Below, one piece after another: positions 52,434 through 61,026 of a stretch of 64,000 nucleotides of DNA. Origin of the DNA: Bacteroidota bacterium (lineage in GTDB: Bacteria > Bacteroidota > Rhodothermia > JANXDC01). Position 1 is the stretch's first letter. The number at the start of each line of letters is the position of its first letter. A program made the position numbers and the translations under genes. Location of the stretch: positions 43,930 to 107,929 of the forward strand of contig JANXDC010000010.1 in NCBI GenBank assembly GCA_025059945.1. The letters are read 5' to 3'. The notes under the pieces are model-generated. The model was not told where the DNA came from. It worked only from the letters and a program-made list of their open reading frames with translations, and searched no databases.

Positions 52434-54188
52434 ATGCGCCTGTTCGGCATCGGGCCTCTGCTGTTTGTGGCGCTCCTCTTGCTTGGGGGTTGCGCAGCGA
52501 ATCGTCCTCTACCCCCGGCGACTCCTCCCCAGCTTGAGGTGTTGGAGCTAGGCCGGCCGGCGCTCACAGACCAAGAGCGCGCCCTTGAGCTCTTCACACG
52601 AGCCCTCGCGCGGGAGCTTATGGATGATCTAGAGGCCGCAGAGGAGGGCTACGCAAGGGCCCTGCTGCTCAACCCCGAAGAGCCGGGCATCCTGCACGCG
52701 CTAGCCCAAGTTTTGGGGCGGCGCGGCCGACTTCGCGAAGCGATTGGGTACGCAGAGCAAGCCGTTCGGCTGGACTCCATGCGCTCGGCGCAGCAAAATG
52801 CGCGCTGGTACCGACAAACTTTGGCTGAGCTGTACATCCAGGCCGGATTGCTGGACCGCGCCATCGCCGAGTATGAGCGGCTGGCGGCCCGCTTCCGGCG
52901 CGATAAGCACTTGTGGTCGGCGTTGGCGGAGTTGTACCTGCAAGCCAATCAAGTGGAGCGCGCCCTAGCCGCGCTGGACACCTTGCTTACGCGGAGCGGA
53001 CCCGAGCCGGAGCTTTTCCGATGGAAATTGGAGCTGCTGCAGCTTGTGGACGATACAGAGGGGGCGCTGAAAACCCTGGAGGCCTGGTGGCGCTCGGATC
53101 CGGAACACCCGCAAATCCGGCGTCAACTGCTAGAGCACTACTGGAACCTGGGCCGGTGGGAGGAGGCGCGCCGAGTGCTTCAACAGGCCGACCCCCAGGA
53201 CGTGGAGGCGCAACTGGACTGGGTGGAACTGCTGGACAGGCTGGGCCGGACGGACTCCGTGCGCCTGATGCTTGAGGCGTTGGTCCGCTCTCCAGGACTA
53301 GGCGCCTCTTCCCGGCTGCGCCTGGGGGAGCTGCTCCATCGGCGCGCCCTATCTCAGGAGGGAACCTTAGGGGAGGCCGAACGGCTGCTGGAGGTCCTAC
53401 TTGAGCAAGATCCGGAGCAGCCCGAACTGAGCTTTTGGCTTGGGGACCTCCGCGCCCGTCTCGGTCGACCCGCAGAGGCCCTGAAGCTGCTGGAAAAGGC
53501 CGCAACGCGCAATCCTCAAGACCCGCAGATGTGGTTTCGGGCCGTGCAAGTAGCTCTTGAGGCTAGGGATGCGGATGCGGCCATCAGGCTAGGCCAAGAG
53601 GCCGTTGAGCTCTATCCCGGACAGCCGGCCTTGCTGCTGCTCTTGGGGTCGGCCTATTTGGAGCAGCAGCGTCCGCAAGAGGCTATTTCGCATCTGCGGA
53701 AGGGCCTGGAAGTGGTCGAGCAAGGGGTGTCGCCGGAGCTACGGGCGCCGCTTTTGGGCGCCTTGGCCGACGCCTACGCGCAGCTCGGATCCACCGAGGA
53801 GGCCGATAGCCTGTATGAAGCCGCCTTAGGGCTTGATCCAGAAAACCCGGTTCTGCTTAACAACTACGCCTATCACCTGGCCGAGGGCAAGCGGCGGCTG
53901 GATCGCGCCCTCTCAATGGCCTTGCGGGCCGTGGATGCAGACCCTCAGAACGCCTCTTTTCTGGACACGCTGGGATGGATCTACTTTCAGATGGGCCGCT
54001 ATGAGGAGGCCGTCCGTTGGCTGGAGCGGGCCGTGGCGACGGGCCAAGCCAGCCCCGTGGTGTTGGAGCACCTGGGCGACGCCTACACGCAGGTGGGACG
54101 TCTGGATGAGGCCCGCGTGCTCTGGCGGCGCGCCCTAGAGCGCAACCCTGAAAACGTTCGTCTTAGACAGAAGCTGGGGGGCCGCTAA
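52434..54188 (+). CDS. TPR-repeat lipoprotein
   Basis: A 584-residue exported lipoprotein with signal MRLFGIGPLLFVALLLLGGC (lipobox LGG|C20). The rest is an array of about twelve tetratricopeptide repeats, such as AEEGYARALLLNPEEPGILH, AISHLRKGLEVVEQGVSPEL and LDEARVLWRRALERNPENVR. It probably sits in the periplasmic face of a membrane as an assembly or protein-interaction scaffold. The start follows the signal peptide; an in-frame opening to 52248 overlaps the divergent gene's reading. Its 3' end overlaps aroA by four bases on the other strand. Confidence 0.88.
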   Translation: MRLFGIGPLLFVALLLLGGCAANRPLPPATPPQLEVLELGRPALTDQERALELFTRALARELMDDLEAAEEGYARALLLNPEEPGILHALAQVLGRRGRLREAIGYAEQAVRLDSMRSAQQNARWYRQTLAELYIQAGLLDRAIAEYERLAARFRRDKHLWSALAELYLQANQVERALAALDTLLTRSGPEPELFRWKLELLQLVDDTEGALKTLEAWWRSDPEHPQIRRQLLEHYWNLGRWEEARRVLQQADPQDVEAQLDWVELLDRLGRTDSVRLMLEALVRSPGLGASSRLRLGELLHRRALSQEGTLGEAERLLEVLLEQDPEQPELSFWLGDLRARLGRPAEALKLLEKAATRNPQDPQMWFRAVQVALEARDADAAIRLGQEAVELYPGQPALLLLLGSAYLEQQRPQEAISHLRKGLEVVEQGVSPELRAPLLGALADAYAQLGSTEEADSLYEAALGLDPENPVLLNNYAYHLAEGKRRLDRALSMALRAVDADPQNASFLDTLGWIYFQMGRYEEAVRWLERAVATGQASPVVLEHLGDAYTQVGRLDEARVLWRRALERNPENVRLRQKLGGR

Positions 54189-55489
54189 GGAACCGCGGAG
54201 GCGCTCAGGCGCTCCAAGGTCTCCCAGAAGCCGGGATAGGAAACCTCTACCCATTCGGCCCCCTCGATGATCGTCTCCCCTTCGGCCAGCAAGCCGGCAA
54301 CGGCCAGGGCCATGGCGACCCGATGGTCCTGATAAGCCGATACACGACCTCCGCGCATTCGAATGGGCCCCTCGAAGGCCCATCCATCGGGCAGCTCCTC
54401 AACGCGGGCCCCCAGGCGCCGCAGCCCCTCGGTCATGGCGCGGATGCGATCGGACTCCTTCAGGCGCAGCTCAGAAGCCCCCGTGATGCGGCTTTCCCCA
54501 TCGGCCATAGCGGCCAAAACGGCGATTACGGGCAGCTCGTCTATGAGCGCGGGCACCTCGGAGCCCCCAATCTGCACAGCGCGCAGGCCGCAAGCCCGCA
54601 CCCGTATCCGGCCCACGGGCTCGCGGCCGATCCAGCGTTCCACATGAGCCTCCACCTCCGCCCCCATCCGGCGTAACAGCTCCAAGAAGGCCGTTCGCGT
54701 GGGGTTCAGGCCCACGTCTCGAAGCTCCACCTCCGAGCCCGGAACAAGCGCCGCCGCAGCGGCCCAGAAAGCGGCCGCCGAAGGGTCGCCTGGGATCTCG
54801 TATCGGCCGGCCTGGGGACGCAACCGACCTCCTTGAACGGCTATGCGCCACCCCTCAGGAGTCAGCACCGGCTCTAGACCCAGCAGGCGTTCTGTGTGAT
54901 CGCGCGTGCGTGAGGCTTCGAAGACGACCGTTTCTCCTTCGGCCAGCAAGCCGGCTAGCAGGATCGCGGATTTCACCTGGGCTGAGGGGATGGGGAGCCG
55001 AAACGTTGCCCCGCAGAGGCGGCCTGCGCCCTGGATGCGCACAGGTGGACACCCATCTTGGGTCTCTATACGCCCCCCCATGCACCGCAGGGGCTCGGCC
55101 ACGCGCTCCATGGGCCGGCGTCGCAGCGAGGCGTCCCCGTCTAGGGTGACGGATCCCCGCTGTCCCACGAGCATGCCGCAGAGCAGGCGCATCGTGGTGC
55201 CGGAGTTGCCGCAGTCCAAAAGCTGTCCCCGCAGGCGAAACCCCCTAAGCCCCACGCCTCGGATGCGCACCCGGTCCGGCTCTGAAAACTCCACCGGCAC
55301 CCCGAGAGCGCTTAGGCAGCTCAAGGTGCTCTGAGGATCGCGGCTTCTGGGAAAACCCACTAGCTCCGAGGGGCCCTCGGCCCAGGCGGCGAGCAGGGCC
55401 GTCCGGTGCGCAATGGATTTATCCGATGGCACCCGCACGGACGCCCTTAAGCTCCCCCGGATCGGGCGCACCGTATGGTATGAGGACAT
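54185..55489 (-). CDS. aroA: 3-phosphoshikimate 1-carboxyvinyltransferase (EPSP synthase)
   Basis: Sixth step of the shikimate pathway. The 434 residues carry VPSDKSIAHRTALLAAW, the phosphoenolpyruvate loop LDCGNSGTTMRLLCGML, DGDASLRRRPMERVAEPL, the PALIDELPVIAVLAAMADGE active-site Asp region and RLKESDRIRAMTEGLRRLG. The tail has YQDHRVAMALAVAGLL. It follows a small unknown gene by ten bases. Not MurA: the loop and shikimate residues fit AroA. Confidence 0.95.
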   Translation of the reverse strand: MSSYHTVRPIRGSLRASVRVPSDKSIAHRTALLAAWAEGPSELVGFPRSRDPQSTLSCLSALGVPVEFSEPDRVRIRGVGLRGFRLRGQLLDCGNSGTTMRLLCGMLVGQRGSVTLDGDASLRRRPMERVAEPLRCMGGRIETQDGCPPVRIQGAGRLCGATFRLPIPSAQVKSAILLAGLLAEGETVVFEASRTRDHTERLLGLEPVLTPEGWRIAVQGGRLRPQAGRYEIPGDPSAAAFWAAAAALVPGSEVELRDVGLNPTRTAFLELLRRMGAEVEAHVERWIGREPVGRIRVRACGLRAVQIGGSEVPALIDELPVIAVLAAMADGESRITGASELRLKESDRIRAMTEGLRRLGARVEELPDGWAFEGPIRMRGGRVSAYQDHRVAMALAVAGLLAEGETIIEGAEWVEVSYPGFWETLERLSASAVP

Positions 55490-55499
55490 AAAGGAACGC

Positions 55500-55826
55500 T
55501 CAGTGGGGCCTGCCCCCCCGATGATCGGGGCGTTCCTGCTCCATGGCGCGCACGACTTCCAGCAGCTCGCCCACTTCCAAGGAGGGCTCCATGGCGCGGA
55601 TCAGCTCGGCGATGCGCCGATCCTTCTGCGGCGCCTGAGCCCAGTCGGGATGGGCTTGCTCGATGATGCTGATCAGTACCCGCAGGTGAGGATAACGCCG
55701 GACCTTGTCCGGGATCTGAGCAATGGCCTGGGCATAGAGCTGTGCGTTTCGGCCCACCTGCCGATCGACGATTTTGACCGTGCGCCGCAGGTGGCGAATG
55801 CGTACGACTTCGCTGGTGACGGACAT
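55500..55826 (-). CDS. Small conserved-looking protein, DUF4290-like
   Basis: A 108-residue helical soluble protein. QVGRNAQLYAQAIAQIPDK and YPHLRVLISIIEQAHPDW recall by eye the DUF4290 pattern (YGRNxxKMVxxxxxIxDxxxR), but the match is weak. The start MSVTSEVVRIRHLRRTVKI is supported by a promoter with a perfect -7 box 23 bases upstream; the frame is open further back. It leads into aroA (10 bases), so a two-gene unit is likely. Confidence 0.5.
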   Translation of the reverse strand: MSVTSEVVRIRHLRRTVKIVDRQVGRNAQLYAQAIAQIPDKVRRYPHLRVLISIIEQAHPDWAQAPQKDRRIAELIRAMEPSLEVGELLEVVRAMEQERPDHRGGRPH

Positions 55827-55849
55827 GGGAACGCTCTTGGTTTGCAAGC

Positions 55850-55882
55850 CAAAAATATCCCCCTTGCGGAACAAACCGCAAC
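55850..55882 (-). promoter_or_regulatory. Promoter of the small gene and aroA
   Basis: On the minus strand: GTTGCG (55877-55882), 19 bases, TATTTTTG (55850-55857). It matches the rpsT promoter in both boxes and spacing. A large inverted repeat covers its spacer and -33 box. Confidence 0.75.
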
Positions 55883-55896
55883 TTCCGCCAAGGGGG
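55859..55896. repeat. Large inverted repeat over the promoter
   Basis: CCCCCTTGCGGAA (55859-55871) and TTCCGCCAAGGGGG (55883-55896) pair over 13 bp with one extra base in the right arm. The loop holds the -33 box of the minus-strand promoter. It could be an operator for either divergent gene, or a hairpin in the 5' leader of the efflux operon. A second small repeat, CCGTT-TAACG-AACGG, follows at 55899-55913. Confidence 0.6.
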
Positions 55897-55941
55897 CTCC
55901 GTTTAACGAACGGACTTGCCCGCCCAAGCAGGAGGTTTCCT

Positions 55942-57300
55942 ATGCGCCTGCTAGTTTGCTTGTTCGCCTGCGTGCTCTCGGCTGGGGGCTTATGGGCCCA
56001 ACCCCGTCGGCTAACGCTGCCAGAAGCCGTGCGCGTGGCCCTGGAGCGCAACCTCACAATCCGCAAAGCGGAAACCCAGCTGGAGCTCTACGAGGTGCAA
56101 CGCCGTCAACGCGTAGCCAACTTCCTGCCCTACGTGAGCGCGAATAGCTCCTCGGGACGCAATTTCGGCCGACAATTCGATCTTACCACCGGACAGCTCA
56201 CAGACCAGCGAAGCGATCGACTCAGCGCGAGCATAGACGCGAGCCTGAATCTGTTCAACGGCGGCGCCGACTGGTTTGGCTGGCGTCAAGCCGAACAGGA
56301 GCTCGAATCGCAACGGGCAGGGCTGGAGCGCGCCCGTCAATCGGTGGTGTTCTCCGTAGCCCAGAGCTTTCTGCAGATTCTCCTGGATCAGGAACTATTG
56401 CGCATCGAACAGGAGAACCTGCGAGCCCAGCGAGGGCAATTGGAGCGCATTGAACAGCTCGTCCGCTCGGGAGTCCGGCCCCAGGCGGATCTATATGCGC
56501 AGCAAGCGCAGGTGGCACAGCAGGAGCTAGCCGTAATCGAAGCGGAGAACCGGCTAGCTCTGGATCGAGCTCGGCTGGCCCAGCTGCTCGGGCTAGACTC
56601 CCTTGAGGGGTTAGAGCTCGTCCCCCCCGAAGCGGACCCCCAGATGCTTGAGGCGGAGAGCTTCGAGCTTGAGGCTCTGTACCGGGCCGCGCTAGCGAGC
56701 CGATCCGACTATCGCCAACGCCAATTGGCCCTGGAGGCCGCCCGCGCCGGACTACGGGCAGCCACGGCGGGCTACTGGCCGCGTCTAGACCTGGCCTTTT
56801 CATACGGGTCGGGCTACTCGAGCTTAGCGCGGCGTTTTAACCCTCAAACCCAACGGCTGGAGGCGATTCGCTTCGGGGATCAGTTCTGGCGGCAGAACGT
56901 GTATTCCTCGGTAGGCCTGCGCATCTCAATCCCGATCTTTGATCGGCTGCTCACAGCCAACAACGTGGCCCGTAACCGGGTCCAATACGAGTACGCTCGC
57001 TGGGAGCTACAGGAGCTGGAACAAAACATCCGCCTGGAGCTGCAGCAGGCGCTGCTTAATTACCAAGCTGCGCAGAAGCGCTGGCAAGTAGCCTCTGCGC
57101 AGCTGCGGGCCGCCGAGCAGGCCCTGCAAGCCGAACGCGAGCGCTATCAGGTAGGTTCCGGCACCCTGTTGGAACTCACCACGGCGAACACCAACTACGT
57201 GCGAGCCGCCTCCTTGCAGGCGCAAGCGCGCTATTCGCTTCTGTTTCAGCGCAAAATGCTCGACTATTACATGGGACGCTCGGACCTCGGGGTCCGCTAA
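55942..57300 (+). CDS. TolC family outer-membrane efflux protein
   Basis: Outer-membrane channel of 452 residues for a tripartite exporter. Signal peptide MRLLVCLFACVLSAGGLWA, then two outer-membrane-factor repeats: LTLPEAVRVALERNLTIRK and a matching second half, with long coiled-coil helices (QILLDQELLRIEQENLRAQ; RYQVGSGTLLELTTANTNYV). GGAGG lies six bases before the ATG. The MFP gene starts 55 bases downstream; both with the ABC ATPase form an export set. Confidence 0.92.
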   Translation: MRLLVCLFACVLSAGGLWAQPRRLTLPEAVRVALERNLTIRKAETQLELYEVQRRQRVANFLPYVSANSSSGRNFGRQFDLTTGQLTDQRSDRLSASIDASLNLFNGGADWFGWRQAEQELESQRAGLERARQSVVFSVAQSFLQILLDQELLRIEQENLRAQRGQLERIEQLVRSGVRPQADLYAQQAQVAQQELAVIEAENRLALDRARLAQLLGLDSLEGLELVPPEADPQMLEAESFELEALYRAALASRSDYRQRQLALEAARAGLRAATAGYWPRLDLAFSYGSGYSSLARRFNPQTQRLEAIRFGDQFWRQNVYSSVGLRISIPIFDRLLTANNVARNRVQYEYARWELQELEQNIRLELQQALLNYQAAQKRWQVASAQLRAAEQALQAERERYQVGSGTLLELTTANTNYVRAASLQAQARYSLLFQRKMLDYYMGRSDLGVR

Positions 57301-57355
57301 CGCAGGGCGAGCCCAACTTGTGCAGTAGGAGGATCACCAACCGAGGCGAACAACT

Positions 57356-58711
57356 ATGAGGCGCACTCGAAGCTCCCCCACACGCAAAATCCTATTGTGG
57401 ACCGGCCTGACGTCCGGACTGTTGACGCTCCTATACGTGATCGGCCGTAGTGCGGGCTGGATCGATGCTTCGGCAGAGGCGATCGAGGTGCAAGTGGAAT
57501 CGGTCAGCAGACGCGACATCACACAGGTCGTCTCCGCCGCCGGCAAGGTGCGACCCGAGATCGAGGTGAAGATCACCCCCGATGTCTCGGGCGAAATCAT
57601 CGCGCTTTACGTCAAAGAGGGCGATCGGGTGCGCCAGGGGCAGCTTCTGGCGCGGATTAAGCCCGATTTCTATCAGGCTCAAGCCGAGCAAAGCGAAGCA
57701 GCCCTCAACCAGATGCGGGCCTTGCTGGCTCAGGCCCGAGCGCAGCTGCTAAAGGCTGAAACCGATTTTCAGCGCGCCGAGGCTTTGTATCGCTCGGGGG
57801 TGGTTTCGGAAGCCGATTATCAAACGATCCGGGCTCAGTACGAGTCGGCCCGCGCACAGTACGAATCGGCGCAGTTTCAGGTCAAAAGCGCTCAAGCCCG
57901 GCTGCGGGAGGCCCAGAGCAACTTGCGTAAGACCTACATCTACGCCCCCATCTCGGGTACGGTAAGCCAACTTTCCGTCGAGCTCGGCGAACGCGTGGTG
58001 GGCACAAGCCAAATGGCCGGCACCGAGATGATGCGCGTCGCCCTGTTGGACCAGATGGAGGTGCTCGTGGAGATCAACGAAAACGACATCGTGCACGTAA
58101 GCGAAGGCGATACGGCGCTCATCGAGGTCGACGCCTATCCGAACATGACCTTTGTAGGCCAGGTGACCAACATCGCCAACTCCGCCAAAACGACCTTGCA
58201 GGGCACTGTAGAACAAGTAACCACGTATCCCGTGCGCATCCGCATCAACGGGTCCTACCGCCGACCAAACGGGGCGGTGTCGACGGCTACCCTAAAAGTG
58301 GACGAGCTCCCCCCCACCCCCATGCCCCGGCTGCGGCCGGGCATGTCGGCCACGGTCGACATCCGCACCCGGACGGTGCGCGGGGCCTTGGCTGTGCCCA
58401 TTCAGGCCGTGACCGTGCGTTCCCGCAAAACGGGCCGGGCCCCTTCGGATACGGCCCGGGCCGAGGAGCAGCTGGAACGCGTGGTCTTCGTGGTGGAATC
58501 CCAGCGGGTCCGCCAGCAGCCCGTGGAGACGGGCATCAACGACGACCGCTACATCGAGATCACCTCGGGCCTTCGCGGGGATGAACGCGTGGTAGTAGGG
58601 CCTTTCCGAGCCGTAAACCGCCTGCTTAAGGACGGCTCCCGCATCAGGATCAACCCGACGCAAAGCCCAAGCGGCCAGACGGCAGCGGCAACCCGGAGTG
58701 AACAGCCATGA
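57356..58711 (+). CDS. Membrane fusion protein (MacA/HlyD-type)
   Basis: Periplasmic adaptor of 451 residues with an N-terminal membrane helix (about 11-30). A barrel-sandwich/lipoyl half ([20 protein letters not shown]), a coiled-coil hairpin (about 115-190; [20 protein letters not shown]), the second lipoyl half ([20 protein letters not shown]) and a beta-barrel follow in the usual order. The TolC gene precedes it and the ATPase ATG overlaps its stop (ATGA). Confidence 0.92.
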   Translation: MRRTRSSPTRKILLWTGLTSGLLTLLYVIGRSAGWIDASAEAIEVQVESVSRRDITQVVSAAGKVRPEIEVKITPDVSGEIIALYVKEGDRVRQGQLLARIKPDFYQAQAEQSEAALNQMRALLAQARAQLLKAETDFQRAEALYRSGVVSEADYQTIRAQYESARAQYESAQFQVKSAQARLREAQSNLRKTYIYAPISGTVSQLSVELGERVVGTSQMAGTEMMRVALLDQMEVLVEINENDIVHVSEGDTALIEVDAYPNMTFVGQVTNIANSAKTTLQGTVEQVTTYPVRIRINGSYRRPNGAVSTATLKVDELPPTPMPRLRPGMSATVDIRTRTVRGALAVPIQAVTVRSRKTGRAPSDTARAEEQLERVVFVVESQRVRQQPVETGINDDRYIEITSGLRGDERVVVGPFRAVNRLLKDGSRIRINPTQSPSGQTAAATRSEQP

Positions 58712-59430
58712 GCGCGGAACGCCCCCTCATCGACCTGCGCCAGATCAGACGCGTTTATCCCATGGGCGCTGAGCCTGTACACGCGCTGCGCGGAATCACC
58801 TTGCAGATCTTCCCCAACGAATACGTGGCCATTATGGGTCCCTCGGGGTCAGGGAAGTCTACGCTCATGAACATCCTGGGCTGCCTAGATACTCCCACGT
58901 CGGGCGAATACTACCTGAACGGCAAACTGGTGAGCGAGCTTTCCGACAACGAACTAGCCGAGATCCGCAATCGAGAGATCGGCTTTGTGTTTCAGACCTT
59001 TAACCTCCTGCCGCGTCAGGACTGCCTGCGCAATGTCGAGCTTCCGCTCATCTACGCCGGGGTGCCGTATGCGGAACGCAGAGCGCGCGCGCTGCGGGCC
59101 CTTGAGGCCGTGGGCTTAGCCGATCGCGTACATCACAAGCCCAACGAGCTCTCCGGCGGACAACGCCAGCGCGTGGCCATCGCCCGGGCACTCGTAAACA
59201 ACCCCTCGATCCTCCTAGCCGATGAGCCCACGGGCAACCTGGACTCCAAAACGGGCGCGGAGATCCTGGCCCTTTTTGACGCTCTGCATGAGCGAGGACA
59301 TACGATCATCCTCGTTACCCACGAGGAGGACGTGGCCCGGCATGCACACCGAATCATTCGGCTGCGCGACGGGCTCATCGAGAGCGATGAGCGTCGAAGC
59401 TCTGTTCCGATCCCGATGCGAGCCGGCTAA
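58708..59430 (+). CDS. MacB/LolD-type ABC transporter ATPase
   Basis: Nucleotide-binding subunit of 240 residues: Walker [11 protein letters not shown]-loop [20 protein letters not shown], signature [15 protein letters not shown], Walker [14 protein letters not shown] and the H-loop [16 protein letters not shown]. The class (MacB/LolD) normally partners with a four-helix FtsX-like permease. None follows: the next gene runs the other way and even overlaps the last four bases. The permease must be elsewhere or lost. Confidence 0.93.
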   Translation: MSAERPLIDLRQIRRVYPMGAEPVHALRGITLQIFPNEYVAIMGPSGSGKSTLMNILGCLDTPTSGEYYLNGKLVSELSDNELAEIRNREIGFVFQTFNLLPRQDCLRNVELPLIYAGVPYAERRARALRALEAVGLADRVHHKPNELSGGQRQRVAIARALVNNPSILLADEPTGNLDSKTGAEILALFDALHERGHTIILVTHEEDVARHAHRIIRLRDGLIESDERRSSVPIPMRAG

Positions 59431-60422
59431 AGGACTACCGCTATGCTGGCCCATTCCACCGCCAGGTTCTGAAGGCACACCTCAAAGCCCCAACCGCAAG
59501 CGAAGCGCCGAAAGAGGGCATAGAAGACATCTCGGCCCGGATAGGGAATCACAAGACGCTCAGGCAGAAGACGCCCAAGAGCGCGCCAAAACCCCCTCAG
59601 CGGCCAACGCGCGCTGTGGTGTTCCAGTAAGGCCCGCAGATGACGTCCCACGGTTCGCTTGGGAGGCCGTCCCACGCGAAGCAGCTCAAAATCCCATCGC
59701 CGCAAGAGCGCCGACAAGGTGCGGGGATCGAACCAGCGCCGTACGCTGGGCGGGGCGTAATGATGCCAGCGGCTTCCCCAAAGACGCGCCTGCCAACTGC
59801 TTCGGTTCCAGGTCTCGATCAGCCACAACCCCCCTCGGCGCGTGGCGGCGCGGGCCCGCTCCAGGGCGGCCTCCAGATCCCGCACGTGCCCAATAACCTG
59901 CACCCAGAGCACGGCATCATAGAGCCGATCCGGTTCAAAAGCTTCGATCGCTCCTTGGCGAACCTCCAGGCCCAGCCTCTCCCGGGCGAAGGCGCACATG
60001 CGCCCGTTGGGTTCTAGCCCCACTCCGCGCCAGCCCACCTCCTGAAGCCCCTGCAGCAGAAACCCGGCCGCTGAACCGATATCCAGAACCCAACCCGCAG
60101 GGCCATATTGGCGAAGTAGCCTCCCGTACCAACGGCCCGTTCGCCTTAAGGCGGGCTCCAGGTGTTCATAACCCGGATACCCGGCCCCCCCTGCCGAGAA
60201 ATACGCATCCCCGTAGACGCGCTCCGTGTAGTCGGACTCCGGCTCCTCGGCAAGCTGGGCAAAGCCGCAGCCGGCGCACTCCAGGATCGCAAAACCCCGC
60301 ACCACCGCCCACGGCCGCCACGCCAAAGCCCCACAAACGGGACAAGAGGCCGCCACGTTGAGCTCCTTCTCATCCACGACGGTTGATCCCAACTTGAAGG
60401 GGTGGGGCGCGCCCGCCTGCAA
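59427..60422 (-). CDS. Class I SAM-dependent methyltransferase with zinc ribbon
   Basis: A 331-residue methyltransferase. An N-terminal zinc ribbon (CPVCG, then CAGCGFAQL) precedes a Rossmann fold: motif [35 protein letters not shown], and motif II-type [19 protein letters not shown], then [14 protein letters not shown]. It is the Methyltransf_23 type, often used on sugars, lipids or quinones; the substrate is unknown. It converges on the ABC ATPase gene, overlapping by four bases. Confidence 0.82.
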   Translation of the reverse strand: MQAGAPHPFKLGSTVVDEKELNVAASCPVCGALAWRPWAVVRGFAILECAGCGFAQLAEEPESDYTERVYGDAYFSAGGAGYPGYEHLEPALRRTGRWYGRLLRQYGPAGWVLDIGSAAGFLLQGLQEVGWRGVGLEPNGRMCAFARERLGLEVRQGAIEAFEPDRLYDAVLWVQVIGHVRDLEAALERARAATRRGGLWLIETWNRSSWQARLWGSRWHHYAPPSVRRWFDPRTLSALLRRWDFELLRVGRPPKRTVGRHLRALLEHHSARWPLRGFWRALGRLLPERLVIPYPGRDVFYALFRRFACGWGFEVCLQNLAVEWASIAVVL

Positions 60423-60448
60423 GCAAAAAAACGCCTTGACCTATGGCC

Positions 60449-60904
60449 TCACCCTATGCTATGAAAGCGCACTAGCTGTCCGCTTAGCTCTTCGAGAGCG
60501 TAGCAAGAACGCGCCATAGCGGCCGGACCCGGTCCGATGATGCGGTGACGCATCCGGCCGCCTTCATCCCAGACCAGCCCAAGCGGAACCCCACTGACCT
60601 CGACCCATGGAGCCATTGGCCCCGCTGAATCCAGCGGTGGAGGAAACGGGGCCTCATCAAGCGTCCGGGGCATCCCTGAGAGCGCCTTCATGGACGGATT
60701 GGCTTGATGCATTTGGGCGGCCGGAGAAATCCAAAGCGCAAGCTGCTCATGCAGAGCGGCCAGGCTTGGAAGCCCCGCCAGCAGACAGCTGGGGCGGTCG
60801 GGGGAGAAAACAAGCGCGACGGTCGGACGGGGCTCCAAGGGAAACGACCGACCGTTCCGGATCGGAAACCGAGCCAGCCCGGCCCACAGGGAGCGACCTT
60901 CCAC
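60449..60904 (-). CDS. Thioredoxin-like-fold protein lacking CxxC
   Basis: A 151-residue protein starting at GTG. The core PTVALVFSPDRPSCLLAGLP reads like the thioredoxin/AhpC strand-turn region FSPxCxxC with the first Cys replaced by Arg, and SGVPLGLVWDEGGRMRHRII like the cis-Pro region and the following strands. There is no clear signal peptide. It may be a degenerate thioredoxin-fold protein or a redox-inactive binding protein. Nothing around it suggests a partner. Confidence 0.4.
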   Translation of the reverse strand: MEGRSLWAGLARFPIRNGRSFPLEPRPTVALVFSPDRPSCLLAGLPSLAALHEQLALWISPAAQMHQANPSMKALSGMPRTLDEAPFPPPLDSAGPMAPWVEVSGVPLGLVWDEGGRMRHRIIGPGPAAMARSCYALEELSGQLVRFHSIG

Positions 60905-61026
60905 GAGGAGCAGCCCTCTGTGTTTTGCGATGGCACGCGATCAGGCGTCGAATTTCGTGCCAAACGCAAAAGAAGCGGGCTCAAGGGTCAACTCGCCCCC
61001 GCAGCTACTTTATGAAACCTTTCGAT

